64,000 nucleotides of DNA from Blasia pusilla (Eukaryota > Marchantiophyta > Marchantiopsida > Blasiales). Numbering within the stretch: position 1 is the stretch's first letter; every line of letters starts with the position of its first letter. The translations under genes and the position numbers were made by a program. Under the pieces are notes generated by a model that was not told where the DNA came from, made no database searches, and saw nothing but the letters and a program-made list of their open reading frames with translations. Of the stretch, positions 32,564-44,985 are shown in pieces. The stretch lies in contig CM114271.1 in assembly GCA_050084515.1 (NCBI GenBank), forward strand, positions 54,126,001 through 54,190,000. The letters are read 5' to 3'.

Positions 32564-35500
32564 CGGGCAGACGCCACAAGGAATGCTTGTGAAGGCAGAC
32601 GACTCTGGGATTCGAGACTTAGAACCTTTGTAACAAAGTGTATCCTGTCACACATACAGTCTCTGCTTAGGGCCCTAATGTCACTGGCAGCTACCGGTAC
32701 AGTACACACAAAGAACATACCATATACATCCCAAACCTACCTCAATGGACAAGCGGATGATACATCCTTCTGGTTTCAAATTGAGCTCGCTAAGTTGAGA
32801 TCTCTCATAGTTGAGAGTAGACTTGACAAAAAATTGGACTTACCGGAGGAACTGCCGAATGGGAACCCACCCCACTGCTTATTTCTTCCTCAATTTCACC
32901 ATCCAGCACTAGCATGTCAAGAATCTGCCAACAAGCCAGACTGATTTCAGTGTAACCATAAATACCACAGTGAGTCGAGCATTCGCAAACCTAAAATATA
33001 GTGGTCCTTTTCCAACTACAGATTGAATGAAAAATTTTAAAAGCCTGTCATTTCACCTGCTTAAAGTCCTGTAACCGCAACTCCTCCTTTGTGATTCCAG
33101 ACTTGCGCACAGCATCTGCAACATTCTCTAAGGTGGCAAACCCCTACACGAGTTACATCTCTCCTGCGATCAGAAATACCTCAATACATTTGGCCTTCCT
33201 TAGTTTGCCTCAGGGCTCATTCTTTAGGTTGCCTCAGTTACTAATATCTTCCAAGGAAAGAACTAACCGCGTGGCCACTACTAAAAACACTTACGCTTGA
33301 CCCAGTTCAGGTATGGAGAGAAAATTCATACATGCTGAACTTACTGACCTGCTTGACAATGAAATGCAGACATTGGTGTTTCAGAACACTGATAAACTCG
33401 ACATCAAACTCTTGCTCTGTGTAGAAAGCACCACCAGTGACATCTCTCGAAGGCTCCAACTCAAAGAGCATGTACACCTTTCGGCTTTTGTGCTGAAGGA
33501 CAAAAAACTGTGTCAGCTGCAAGAATAGTGTTCATCCAATATTCAATTCCGTATGAGACCAACGCAAAAGTTGAGAGGGTTCTTCAAGCCAAACGGCTCA
33601 CAGCTGACCTCCACTGACTTGACAGCTTTGATAAGATTCCGCGTTTCCAGATTTTTCAGTGCCTTTGTGACCTGAGGCTGCTGCAAATTCGTCCTCCTTT
33701 TCAGGTCCATAGTCCAGATACCTAGAACAAAAATGTGATTAGGGGCAACTTACCACAAGTAGCACTCAATCAGAAAGAATGTTTTCTGGCAAACTGAATT
33801 GCAGAGGAATCACCTCTGTCAACTGAACAAAGTCCTTTCAGAACACTCATCTGATCACCTACCTAGACCCCATATCAAATTCTCATCAGGTTCCGACAGT
33901 TCTGACACACCTGAGTTGGCAGACTGCTGGATGGCTTGATACACCAACATATCTTCTGAGCTTAAGCCTTTAAACCTTCAACAGGGAGCTGCGTTTGTCA
34001 GTAGTTTTCAGGCACCTAGGATAAGGCCTGTGTTTCTTGAAAGATGAGAGTCCAATCAAAGTTTTTAATTGGTAGTAAGAAGGATTCCCCATATGTTCTA
34101 AACCATGCCAAAGTATTCCTCCAGCGAACAATGATAGGAACAATTAGTGCAAGTAATATAAGAGAAGTGAAGCCACTGAGTGGCATAGCAGTGGCAATGT
34201 CATTCTAGCACCTGACACTGATGAATTTAGAAATGAAGACTCACTTCACAACATCATCTTTGTTGGCTTCCTTGTATATGAGGCTGCCCCCTTGCTGAAA
34301 TAGCTGGATGTGCCCCTGAAAGTTGGAATCCAAACATGAGGAATGATTGCACCGATGTGATTGTCCACACATCTAGGAACACCACTTCCAATGTAGAAGG
34401 GAACAGGTTGCAATCACTAATAGGAATGACCAAACCAACATTAACAAATGAAAGGCAGAGAAATGCAGAAATAAAAGGGAAGGTCAAAGAGCAAGTCTAC
34501 ACATACATCCAGGCAATTCCGAAGGCAGCAAGATGACACTTGAGTATGGTACATACCTTCCCCAATAGAGCATTGATTGCTTGTGTAACCGCTTCAAGAC
34601 TTATATCCTTCACTTGCTCCTCCATCACACTTTGCTGCAACCCCTGCAATCCATAGACACATCATACCTTCTTCAAAATGACTCGCACAGGTGATGGTCC
34701 AATGCTGTTCCCTACTTGGACTTGGATGACCCATACTCAAGAGAGTGAGGGCTTATGTGCCTTTTTTGTGTGTGACTTGACAAGGCTCCCAACTTAAAAC
34801 CTTGGAAAAGTGCTCAGTAACCTCATCAAGATTGAATTCATTTAGGGTTTAGGGTTGAAGGTCAAAGCACAGTTGAAAGTCTAAGACCTTCAGTGAAACA
34901 TCAACTTTCTAAAGTGGGGAACCCTGAGTAGATTCACTTTAAAACCTGGACGTGAGGGCACCTGTCGTACGCAATGTCATGGACATACACCTAGAAGGAG
35001 TCCCAGAGGCCCAATTTGCCTTACCACAGATCAAAAATTTCTCGCTTTCTCTCTCTACCCATCCTGTCTCAAGCACCCATCCCAGTCTCAAGCACCGTCC
35101 AACCAGGGCGCGGGGTCTATGGTCGCAAAGCTACGACAGGCACTACTTAATGAGTACAGTCTCTACCCATCCTGAAGCCTCTAGTCATTACTTGGTCTCC
35201 TGCTCAAAATTCACAACACACAGAGCAAGAGCATATGCTGATATTGCTAAGCTGATAACACCAGAATTGTTCAACACACTCAGTAGCCTTGATTAATTGC
35301 CCAAAGCTGCTGCACTGGTAGGTAATGTCTATTGAGGACCCCAATCAGGTAAAGTAGATGGTGTGGTGAAGAGTTTCTTGGTCGACACTTGGAAGCTCCG
35401 CACCAACACGTTGTTTGGTCAGCACTCACACTATATGAGAGTGTCTCCCTCCTCTCATATGGTACCTTGTTCACTTCTTCATCTCTCTACACCCATCCCA

Positions 35501-36913
35501 GTCTCAAGGACTGTCCAACCAGGGCGCGGGGTCTATGGTCGCAAGACTACGACAGGCACTACTTAATGAGTACAGTCTCTACCCATCCAGAGATCCCCCT
35601 GTGCCCACATACACGTATCTGGGCATAGAATTCTCAGAAGACTGCATGTGGGATGCACACATTAAGAAGACCACTGACAAAGGCCACAAGAAGGTGAACG
35701 GTCTGTCAAGATTCCTACACTGCCGGGACATCACATCAGAAGTAAAGCGCTCTGTCATTTTGCATACCATTCGTCCCTCGCTGGAATATGGGGCAGCAGT
35801 GTGGGATGCCAACACTAAACAAAGTGACAGGCTTGAAGCTGTGCAGCTGAAGGCGTTTCGGGGTATGATGTCAGCTTCTTCACAAACAGCCAGAGTTGGT
35901 GTGAGATCAGAACTTGGAGTGGAACCCTTGGAGGATAGACGTGACATCGCCAAGTTGAAATGGCGGGGGCAGCTGGAGACAATGGACTCCCATCGCTATC
36001 CTAAAGAGGTGATGGGGAAAACTTGGACCCAAAGAAGACCCGTAAAGCAGGCCAAATCTTGGACGAAAAAGGTTCCAAGAGATTGTGCAAGCATCCAAGC
36101 TCCCAGCAGGTCCTGAACTGTGGGAGCAAGATGAGAACGCATTTGTGGATGCCATAACCAAAGCAGTGGGCAAACGCTCACAGCAGAACAGCACGGACGA
36201 AGCCATGAAAATGTCTGACCTCTCTCTCTTGACGGTATATCCTGAGAAGGCAGAACTGAAGAACTATTTGCGGGGAACCCCTTGCTTGGGAACCCGGCTC
36301 TAGTTCAAGTTCAGGACAGTGGCAATCCCCTTGAACCATAAGAAAAGCAGGATGGGAACACAACTAAACTCTTGCGCCTTGTATGACGATGGGGATGAAA
36401 CTTCTAGTCATTACTTGGTCTCCTGCGCAAAATTCACAACACACAGAGCAAGAGCATATGCTGATATTGCTCAGCTGGTAACACCAGAACTGTTCAACAC
36501 ATTCAGCAGCCTGGATCCTCTGCCCAAAGCTGCTGCACTCATAAATAATGTGTGTTGGCAATCCCAGTCAGGTAAAGTAGATGTTGTTGTACAGAGCTTT
36601 CTGGTTGACACTTGAAAGCTCCGCACCAACACTCTGTATGTCCAGCACTCACACTATATGAGTGTCTCCCTCCTCTCATATGGTACCTTCTTCACTTGTT
36701 TCTCTCTCCACATCCATCTCAGTCTCAAGTACCGTCCAAACAAAGCGCAGGGTCTATGGTTGCAACGCTACAACAAACACTACTTAATCAGTACAGTGTC
36801 TAATGAATGTTGGATAAGAAACTTACATTTGGGTGGGCACGACATAAGTCGAGGATGCGGTTGACAGCTGCTCCTACTGCAGCAGCAGGAGGCGGAGGTG
36901 CTGCTCCAGCCAT
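32564..36913 (-). CDS. RPC6: DNA-directed RNA polymerase III subunit RPC6 (RPC34/POLR3F)
   Basis: Pol III-specific winged-helix subunit that takes part in TFIIIB contact and promoter opening (family knowledge). Minus-strand exons from the ATG: 36827-36913, 34557-34643, 34245-34315, 33911-33975, 33609-33721, 33349-33492, 33057-33143, 32844-32924, 32564-32644. All phases agree and give 272 residues. Visible blocks: AAVNRILDLCRAHPN and AINALLGK (first winged helix), QLFQQGGSLIYK, KFKGLSSEDMLVYQAIQQ, the second winged helix with RRTNLQQPQVTKALKNLE and LIKAVKSVE, KSRKVYMLFELEPS with GGAFYTEQEFDVEFI, ILDMLVLDGEIEEE, and the C-terminal IPCGVCP. Family members have roughly 300-320 residues with further Cys ligands after CGVCP, so one last short exon below 32,564 is missing from this model. 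Intron 1 (about 2.2 kb) contains antisense LINE remains. Confidence 0.93.
34952..36805 (+). mobile_element. LINE (non-LTR retrotransposon) remains, antisense in RPC6 intron 1
   Basis: 35,535-36,116 encodes the C-terminal part of a LINE reverse transcriptase: TYTYLGIEFS, the KVNGLSRFL region, LEYGAAVWDAN, QLKAFRGMM and DIAKLKWRGQLETM. After it, 36,319-36,615 carries a Cys/His tail (CALYDDGDETSSHYLVSCAKF). Two copies of the tail region are present (35,188-35,577 and 36,409-36,802, starting CATTACTTGGTCTCCTGC), plus a partial third at about 35,069-35,175. Each ends in GGTCTATGGT[T/C]GCAA...CTTAAT[G/C]AGTA. No catalytic YxDD palm motif or endonuclease was seen, so the copies are 5'-truncated. Confidence 0.8.
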
Positions 36914-37900
36914 GGTGACTGTCCTAAGAAAACAATGTTTCAACTTGCGCAATTCATGAAAAGGGCTCCACTCCTTTGCCAATGGTGCATCTTCAGATCA
37001 CAGGAGCTTCCACCACACTCGATTCTCTGAGTTTCGACTGCACTTTCCCTGCGTATAGGAATGAAGGATAACGACCCTGTGACCTGGTTCATTAGCTAAA
37101 AGCAGAAGATTCTGGTACAAATTAAAAAAAACCAATGTGCGGCCCCGAGTTTGGTTTAAAGAGGGTTCTGACTCCGCAGAGATTAATACCACCGGAGGAA
37201 GAGGAGGGAAGAGAGCAATGCTCCGGCAGAGAAGAAATACGAAAAAAAATGAAAAAAAAATTTGGACTAAAATTGACTCTACACTCGGACTCCGGAGACA
37301 AAAATACCGCCCAAGAAAGAGGGTTTGGAGGGAAGAGAGTAATGCCTGCACAGGGACACGGCGAGCACTAGCATCCTAAACGCCAAAAATTTCTGACCGT
37401 CTCCAAATTCACATAATAACTTGAATTCTGCACTCGGACTCCGGAGAGACTAATACGGCCATAGGGTTCGGAGGGAAGAGAGTAATGCACCGCTAGACAC
37501 GAGAAGAATCGTATTAATGCTCATGTGAATGAAGAGCACATGCATCCTAAACGCGTCTAAAAATTCACATCAAGGATGGAGAGGCCGCAGAATAGCTTGT
37601 ATTTTGCAGCCTCTGCACTCAGATTCGACTATCTGTAGGGTCGTAAAAGCTCCACTGTCACATTACTACTGTCTTGAGGCTTTTCTCAACAACCAGAAGA
37701 AACAGATGTTCTACCAAATTAAGCACGAAGACAGAGACATCACCATACACAGAAAATCCACTTGTCAAAATTACCTCACCAACTTGTGGGTGAGAAGAGA
37801 CTAAATAACTCCACTTCTTAGTTAAATTTATAATAACTAGTAAGAATTTAGCATATATAAAATTAATCATACTGATAAGTGAAGTATTACAAAATTTAAA
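36914..37900 (-). promoter_or_regulatory. Upstream region of RPC6 with a degenerate triple repeat
   Basis: Three imperfect copies of a module lie at about 37,165-37,225, 37,283-37,385 and 37,434-37,560: a GACTCCG[C/G]AGAGA[C/T]TAATAC-like start followed by GGAGGGAAGAGAG[C/T]AATGC. The last two end in CATCCTAAACGC. They lie 0.25-0.65 kb upstream of the RPC6 start codon. No protein family is recognisable. Confidence 0.55.
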
Positions 37901-37945
37901 AATATGGGTCAATATTAAATTTCACATATATAATGTTATTTTAAT

Positions 37946-39830
37946 TTAATTTAGTATTTCATTATATACAACATTTCTAATGTAAATACCTATTTTGTTA
38001 GTAGCATTTTCATTATCTGTCATAATATGAATAGAATTCTTTGAGCCTACTTTAGACAAGGCAACATACAATTGCCCATGAGAAAATACTGGATTGGGCA
38101 AGTAAATACCAACTCTATCTAATGTTTGACCTTGAGACTTATTAATAGTCATTGCAAAAGCAGGACGGATAGGAAATTGAAATCGTCGTAAATCAAAAGG
38201 TAGACCGGAATCAGAAGCAATCAATGGAATGCGTGGAAAGAAAATTCGAGCTCCAATGTTTTTTCTCGTGATAATTGTTGCATCTATAAGATGTCGACTA
38301 AAGCCAGCTATCACCAGCCGAGTCTCGTTTGCTTGTCCCTTTGCTCCATTCATATTCCGTAATAGCATTATCGGAGCTCCAATCTTCAAAGTCAAACAAT
38401 GAGATGGCAATCCAGATGGTAAACATGTATTCAAAAATTATGTTGGATAAACAAGTCTCATCTCATCGTCGGAAACAGAATCAGCACTCAAGAAGGTATG
38501 CTCCGGCAAAAACAAAATGAATCATTAAAATAAGAGAGATCATAGAAAAATGTAGCAGTAAAACAATCAAAATAGAATAATGATATTCAAGAATATGAAT
38601 ATTATCTCTGGAAATCGAGACATGATTTCTCCGTTTATAATATCCACAGTAGTATTCTTGGTTGATAAAATGGATGTACCCCTCATGAAATCAATATCAT
38701 TCCACTTATGAACATCGTGTCCATAAACAATATCAATGAAATCATTGATCCTTGTGGTTTTAACAATTATCGCATCCGGAACTTGTATAAAATCCTCTCC
38801 AAGGTCCAAATGTAACGGTACACGACCCTCTCCTACCTCTAATAACCACTTTGCAAAGGTTTCTTGCTCTTCTCGTGCATATCCTGATAATAAATATAAA
38901 ATGAAGAAATTAGTAAATATTAAATAAAATAAAAAAACCACATGAAATGAAAAAGGTGAAATATTAGGTTTATTCTTTAATACCTTATACAGTATTGACT
39001 CTCATGTTGGTAGTGAGTTTCAATAATCTCACATCAAACCAAATAGGAGATCTCCTAAGTGTTGCACGCACAAAGCTGGGCACGATCTCCACGATTTAAC
39101 AAGCTGGAAGAAGTTGTCGAAAGTCACCACCAAATAAAATGATTTCCCCCCCAAAAGGCAAATCTCGTAATCGAGGATCCATCAAACCCATGATATCTTG
39201 GAAAGTACGACATGATCTCAAATGCGTGACGATGCATCATAGGAGCTTCATCCCACACGATCAACTTCGCCTTTTGTATAAGGCGGGCCATATGACTATT
39301 GACCGATAGGCTGGAAAATCGATAACAAACAATATTTAAGGAACATTTATGAAGGATAATAAAAAAATAAAACAATAATATGCATGCCATAAAAGGAAAA
39401 TAAATCTTAAATCTAGACTTACTTGCAAGTGGAACTTTCATGTACTTGGATAGGAATCTTGAATCGAGAATGAGCAGTACGACCTCCATCCAATAATAAA
39501 GCGGCAATCCCCGAAGATGCAAATCGCAAGAGCTATATGACCTCGCCTCATTACCATTGCAAGAAGAAGGTTGTACAAAAATGTTTTTCCTGTTCCGCCA
39601 GGATCATCGATAAAGAAAAGTTCTGCCTGAAAAATCCATATTTTTCGTCACAGAAAAGCATTTTAAAAGAAAACTTAAATAAATAAAAAGTGTAAGAAAT
39701 TAATAATAAAATATACTATATATAATATCCACTTACAGAAGGTGGCGCATCCTGTAAGATATCGCGAAAAACATTACAAACAACTTCCCAAATCGCGCGT
39801 TGTCCATCATTTAAAGACATCTCTCATGCT
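37946..39830 (-). pseudogene. Helitron PIF1-like helicase domain (fragmented)
   Basis: Motifs in order on the minus strand: LNDGQRAIWEVV at about 39,790-39,817; Walker A GGTGKT at 39,582-39,599; Walker B VWDEAPMMHRHAFE at about 39,220-39,262; LPFGGEIILFGGDFRQLLP near 39,115-39,170 (a G-run frameshift separates it from the preceding frame); PDAIIVKTTRINDF near 38,740-38,790; GLPSHCLTLKIGAPIMLLRN near 38,350-38,410; and AFAMTINKSQGQTLDRVGIY with LYVALSKV near 38,050-38,160. An intron of about 80-120 bp seems to separate several blocks. This is the usual helicase half of a plant Helitron RepHel protein. Confidence 0.9.
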
Positions 39831-39839
39831 CTCACACGT

Positions 39840-41030
39840 TCACAAAGAATATCATGATCGTAGGAGAGCTCTTCTTCTTCTAGACGCGAAATAGATAAAT
39901 CACGAGTTTGGATATTTGGTTGAGGCATGTGAGGGAAGTCCGCCATACTTTTACCATGATCTTGAAGATGGTAATGGACCTCCAATAACGCAAGATTAAT
40001 AATATGAACATCCAATGGAAGGGTCGGAATACCAATTCTCTATTACAAGCAACAAATATAAAAGTTAAAACGTAAATAAAGTACCTAAAATATTCGTAAG
40101 AGAAATTAAAAAAAAATTGACTCAACAAAAGCCATGCATATTACCTCACGCCTTTGATGTAGAAGATCTTCTGTCAATGGAACCAAAAAATGTTCCCACA
40201 CCATAGCCGGAAGGGAAGGTGTATTATATAGAACACAAATGGCAAAGAGTAAACGTAATGAATAGCCAATACGAATGACAACCGCCTCTTCAAAGCAAGA
40301 AAAGATCTCTCTATCGTCCTCCAAAAGTCCCATCTGAATAGCGGTCTCTTTGAAGGTAGGATAAACTACACCATCCATGGTTCTCAAATCTTGATATGAT
40401 TGAGCTCCTCTCACATGATGGAGAAGTAATCGTAATCAATGACGCTCCCCTTCACTAGGATTAGCGAGAAAAAAAAATATTAGGGAGGAAGCATGAATAT
40501 GATTTTAACATTAACTCAATTTTTTCCTAAATAATTGTATCTTAACAAGTATCAAAAGTTTACCTGGATTTGTCATATACAGGCGTCCAATAGGATGTCC
40601 ACATCCTTTTCGCAAGACGTTTCAGATGCCATTGCTTCTTATTCCAAGAGTAATGAGAAGGGAACTCCAAATAAAGATATTGTCGCAAACAAATAATCAT
40701 AAACATTTGTTGCAAACCATTGAGCAAGAGTGGTTTCCTTATTTCGCTCCAGAATATTACCCAATGAATCTTGCCCATGAAAATATACCATTTGACTGTC
40801 TGGAAGATGAACAATCAATCTCACAATACTTGGTTGCTCTACATGTAGACTAAACTTGAAGATTCGCCAACATGCTTCTGAAGAAGAAACGTACCTTCAT
40901 ACCATACAATATAAATATTGTTACACTCTCATTTAATATCCTAGGAAAATTTGGGAGATCTTGAAAGATAGAAGGAATCAAAATACCTTGCATCAAGATA
41001 TAATGATGTCTCATCAATTGTCGCCCCTAC
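39840..41030 (-). pseudogene. Helitron Rep-helicase connecting region
   Basis: Fragments match the conserved stretch between Rep and helicase: IDETSLYLDARY near 40,990-41,020, PSIVRLIVHLPDSQMVYF near 40,790-40,840, TLAQWFATN near 40,715-40,740, RMWTSYWTPVYDKSR near 40,560-40,610, and GERHRLRLLLHHV-like plus SYQDLRTMDGVVYPTFKE near 40,340-40,440. Stops and AT-rich introns interrupt it. Confidence 0.8.
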
Positions 41031-41034
41031 TCTC

Positions 41035-41990
41035 TTGAACGTCAATCTTTAGTGTTGCGGAAGCGTGCGTTCCGTAGGTCACGAACTCATCGCCGATCTG
41101 CACCCAAACACGCACTCTCGTTAGTCGGGTTTGGGCCAACGGGCGTTCCAACCCACCGAGTCCTCAACTCGGCGTCTCATCAAGCTCAACCTTCCTTAGT
41201 TCCTAGCTTCCAAAACATGGCAAGTCCTTCAAGATTTGGAACAGACTTCCTGGTTAGTCCAAGGATCTGAAACGACCCTTGCGCGCCTAGCGATCCCAAC
41301 TGTTCAACGGTCCTCGGGTGAGTTCCGAACCAAGACCCAAGTAATTGAGTCGGGGGGTGGAATCCAAGAGGGATGTCTAAAATCGCCTCACAGGACTTGG
41401 TGCAGGTTTTCCAACCCAACCCCCAAACTCGCGTTCCGTTCCATGCCCTTGAGCCGCCCCGCGGCGCCCAAAGTGGGGTTTGGGTTCCAAACACTCTCGG
41501 AGACCTTCCCCCTTACTAGTACTTCTGGGGTTCTCCAATAAACCCCCCCCTTTGGGAAAAGAGGTTCGGGCCCTTCATTGTGGCCCTCAACCCGACTCCA
41601 CTTATAGTCGTTTTCGGGTTGTATCTCGGCCTCTGCTTATGCGTTTGCAGCGATCTTTAATGCATTTGGACCGGCTCTCCATAAGCTTTCCAACGCACTC
41701 TTATTTGCTCCAAACGCATCTTGGCGCTAAAAGTTATGGCTATAAATACAGTCGGAAACTCTCAAACGCTAGTGGCGTTCCAAATCCGGATCTTCCCTTT
41801 GGCAACCCACTTCCTAGACTCGACTTCTTTCAAGTCTCATTCCGCGTTTGGTTGAGGTTTTTGAGTCGCGACCATCACATCTGAAAGGCGACTTCTCGCT
41901 CGCGTCTCGTCTCTTGTCTCCTCTTTGAGACAACTCCAACGCGCATAAATCATCTTAGCGTGAGCCCGCTAATGTTCCGATGTTCCGCTT
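41035..41990. mobile_element. GC-rich insertion of about 0.96 kb inside the Helitron
   Basis: Base composition changes abruptly from about one-third GC to about half GC between 41,035 and 41,990. The insertion separates Helitron coding (ANTTSGEDTIDVATLM on one side, RVGATIDETSLYL on the other). It begins near TGTTGCGGAAGCGTGCG and ends near GTTCCGCTTGGCA, i.e. TG...CA, as a solo LTR would. I could not confirm a target-site duplication, and no coding similarity was seen. Confidence 0.6.
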
Positions 41991-42030
41991 GGCACTTGTT
42001 TGGTCATGAGGGTCGCGACATCAATAGTAT

Positions 42031-43640
42031 CCTCTCCTGATGTAGTATTTGCGAAGGTATATGATATGGCATCAGATCCTTTGTACACATACTTATAAAA
42101 GTACTTTACTGCCAAGATGCTATTTATTATCTCCAAATTGATATGACAATCAAATAAAGTACATAACATTGGATTGTATGGAACCACCCAACGATTATCA
42201 AAGTCATGATTTGACTTATTTATCAATATGCCATTATCACGCCTGCATAAACACATATAGAAGTATGTTAGTAGTTGGGAAAAAAGATAGCACACTAATA
42301 GAAGAACATCAAATGACGAAATAAACAAAACCAATGAATTACCTCTTATAAATAGTATATCCATCCTCATTCTCCATTGTCATTGTTGCAAACGGCATTG
42401 GGTATCCTTTGGAACATTTTTTTGTCATTTTATCCGTGTAAGGTGTAGTTGGATGTGCTACTCCACACGGACCATGAATCATACAATTTCTTACAGTAGA
42501 ATGTAGCCTAGGATGAGTCATGGGATTCAGAATCTCAGCAGATATAATATCGTCATAATTAGAGGTTGTCCTTGGCTTATCCTCAGAAGCAAGAATAATT
42601 TGGATATGCACATGTGGTAGCCCTCTCTTTTGGAACTCGACCACATGAATGCATCCTACCATTCGACCCAAAATATGCTTATCCAATATAAGTCTCAACA
42701 ACTCCTTCTTCTTTTGTTGGAAAACACGTACAACCAGGTCAGGCCGATCGGACGTTGATTGACCATGCAAAGAGAAAGAGGTAATCTTTGGCCATTTAGG
42801 ATTGCAAGTCATTGTCAAAAAGTAGTCAGGCTTCCCAAAATGTCTCACAATGGCCATAACATCATGGTACAATTGATGCATGTGACGGGGTTCTCCTATG
42901 AAAGACGAAGGTAAGATAATACGTCTCCCTATGCCTTGACCGTTCACATCATGCCGAGTCATGGCATCTCTGACCCCTTGGTATAAATCAGCTCTCAACT
43001 CTTTTTGATGCAATCGTATCCAAGTTAGCCGTTGCATTTCGATAGTCGCATACATATCCACCATATATTCTTGAGTAAGACAACCAAATCTCAACAACCG
43101 ATTATTATCCATAGCGTTAGCTCGCATTTGAAGTCTGAATGAAGCAAATTATAAAGCAGTAATCGTCTTTGAACTCGCCTCATGGGTGGTAACCTCACCT
43201 TGAATTTCTCCTTGTACAATATCATCTCTATCTTCATCCATGATAGCATACCCTCTTAACAGAGGATCATCTCTATGATCATGTTGCCCTTGCAAAGGTA
43301 TCCCAAGATGCCAACCTGCTTCACCATAAACAAAAGGCAAAACAAAGTGCAATGGGATATATGCTTCATTCAAGTCTGACAGACGACAAATCCCTCCTCC
43401 ATGTAAGCAAACAATAATATCACGTCCTTCTACTGGCTCACTCCCATCTCCAGGCAAGATATCTGCAATCTCTGAAGCAACATGCAAGGTGTATCATTTT
43501 GCATCCAGACCTCGCTTACAACCCTTAAGAACAATATGAAAGTCAAAATTACATGGATCAATAGCCACATTTCGAAATAAAGCCACATATGGATTATGGG
43601 CATCTAACATATCTTGTAATCCCCTTAAGATCTCTGGCCT
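42031..43640 (-). pseudogene. Helitron Rep (HUH nuclease) domain
   Basis: Nicks and joins DNA during rolling-circle transposition. 43,127 to 42,339 is one open frame with HQLYHDVMAIVRHFGKPDYF, LTMTCNPKWP, the catalytic His pair in GLPHVHI (HVHI codons at 42,603-42,614), NPMTHPRLHSTV and NCMIHGPCG, followed by CSKGYP. After a short intron, AVKYFYKYVYKGSD near 42,080-42,118 holds the Rep tyrosines. Upstream, LHGGGICRLSDLNEAYIPLH and the LRPEILRGLQDML block (43,149-43,640) belong to the same protein but are separated by a TGA near 43,490 and a frameshift near 43,640. Confidence 0.9.
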
Positions 43641-44545
43641 CAATTGATCCCGATAATCCTTCTTCTATGTTCCATCTGATGCTCATCATCATGAATATAA
43701 ATTTGCGCAAATTGTGGAGGAGCACCACTTTTAGCATGTAGAGGTCCAATAGAATGATATACACCACCTTGAATCCTGAAGTTTCCTGTACCGCCTCGTT
43801 GCTCTGTCACATGTGCCCCAGTAGATGCCAATTGAAGAACACTATTATAGGCACGTGCATTACGCAAAAAATGAAGACTATTTGCACTCATTTGAGAAAG
43901 TAATTCTGCTAGTATAGAAGGTGAAGCTGTCAAATATGGTAATTGAATCTTACCATGCCCACAACACATACTAAAAGGCGAGCTTATAAACCTAGTATAC
44001 TTCACTCTCTCACACTTCCAATGTAGAGCATTGCAAGTCGGACAAACAACATTCATAAGTCCAACACTAAAACGGCCAGTCATACTATCAATACGATCTC
44101 CCAACCTAAGAATTCGAATGTGCTTCTCTTCAAAGTTAGGAATACGTGCAATATTGAGCAACTTTTTCAAGTTCACAACCCCTCTAGATCCCACATTTGG
44201 AATCGAGGCATGTGCATTGTCTTCATTTTCTTCCATGTCGCCTTCACGATTGGCTGTATTGGCATCGCTCCTAAACAACGGATCACAAACATATGCAATC
44301 TTATGTACTTCATCCAAATGTGATCCCACATTTGGAATTGAGGCAGATACATTGTCTTCATTCACTTCCATGTCGCCTTCACGATTAGGTCCATTGGCAT
44401 CATTCTTTATCAACGAATGGCCAACATGTACAATCTCATGTACTTCATCCAAATGAGCATGTCTTCTTCTTTGGCCCTCAGCTCGAGCAACTTGAAACAT
44501 GTGAGATAATCGTAGAGGATTGGTAGGAATTGGAAGACTGCAAGC
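43641..44545 (-). pseudogene. Helitron N-terminal zinc-finger domain with 45-residue internal repeat
   Basis: CPTCNALHWKCERV, FSMCCGHGKIQLPYL, NARAYNSVLQLASTGAHV, FRIQGGVYHSIGPL and PPQFAQIYIHDDEHQMEHR are the standard N-terminal blocks of plant Helitron proteins. Before them, a unit of about 45 residues beginning HLDEVH and ending ASIPNVGS occurs twice in tandem (about 44,185-44,455). The exon starts with the PTNPLRL..QVARAEGQRRRH module described separately. Confidence 0.88.
44453..44544 (-). repeat. Duplicated Helitron exon module, copy 1
   Basis: Encodes LPIPTNPLRLSHMFQVARA followed by EGQRRRHAHL. It is the most 3' of three related modules spaced about 430 bp apart. Confidence 0.75.
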
Positions 44546-44814
44546 AGAGGTTAAGAAATTAATATATATGATTATAATAAGAATAAATATACATACAAAC
44601 ATATCTCTATTAAATTTTAATATATAGTTTAGAAATATACATTGGAGATGGAAAGACCATAATCCCAGAGTTTGGAATAGCTTCAACTTCATGATATACC
44701 ATAGTTGGCTTGCAAAAAATTTGTTATTAGAAATCATTCATAAAAATTTAAGACCAAGTAAGAAGCATCAATAATAAAAGCATGTAAAGCATACCTTGTA
44801 TTAGCTTGAGTATG

Positions 44815-44985
44815 AAAGTCATTAGTAGTCATAGCCTCAACTTCCTCTCTAGGAAGAAGATTCACACACAATTGATGAACATTCGCTTGGGCCAAATTAT
44901 GGTGCCTTCTTCTCTGGCCTTGTGCTCGTGCAACTTGAAGCATAGCATGTAATCCTCGAGGGTTGGACGGAAGTGGAAGACTGAG
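44815..44985 (-). repeat. Duplicated Helitron exon module, copy 2
   Basis: Encodes LPLPSNPRGLHAMLQVARA followed by QGQRRRHHNL and ends in QANTR at a probable splice site. It is similar to copies 1 and 3. Confidence 0.75.

Noticed and set aside
37830-37850. CTAG near 37,840 as the Helitron 3' end
   Set aside because: The expected GC-rich hairpin about 10 bp before CTRR is absent, so the terminus is not claimed.
38329-38520. Plus-strand ORFs across the Helitron helicase
   Set aside because: Shadows of the minus-strand helicase coding sequence.
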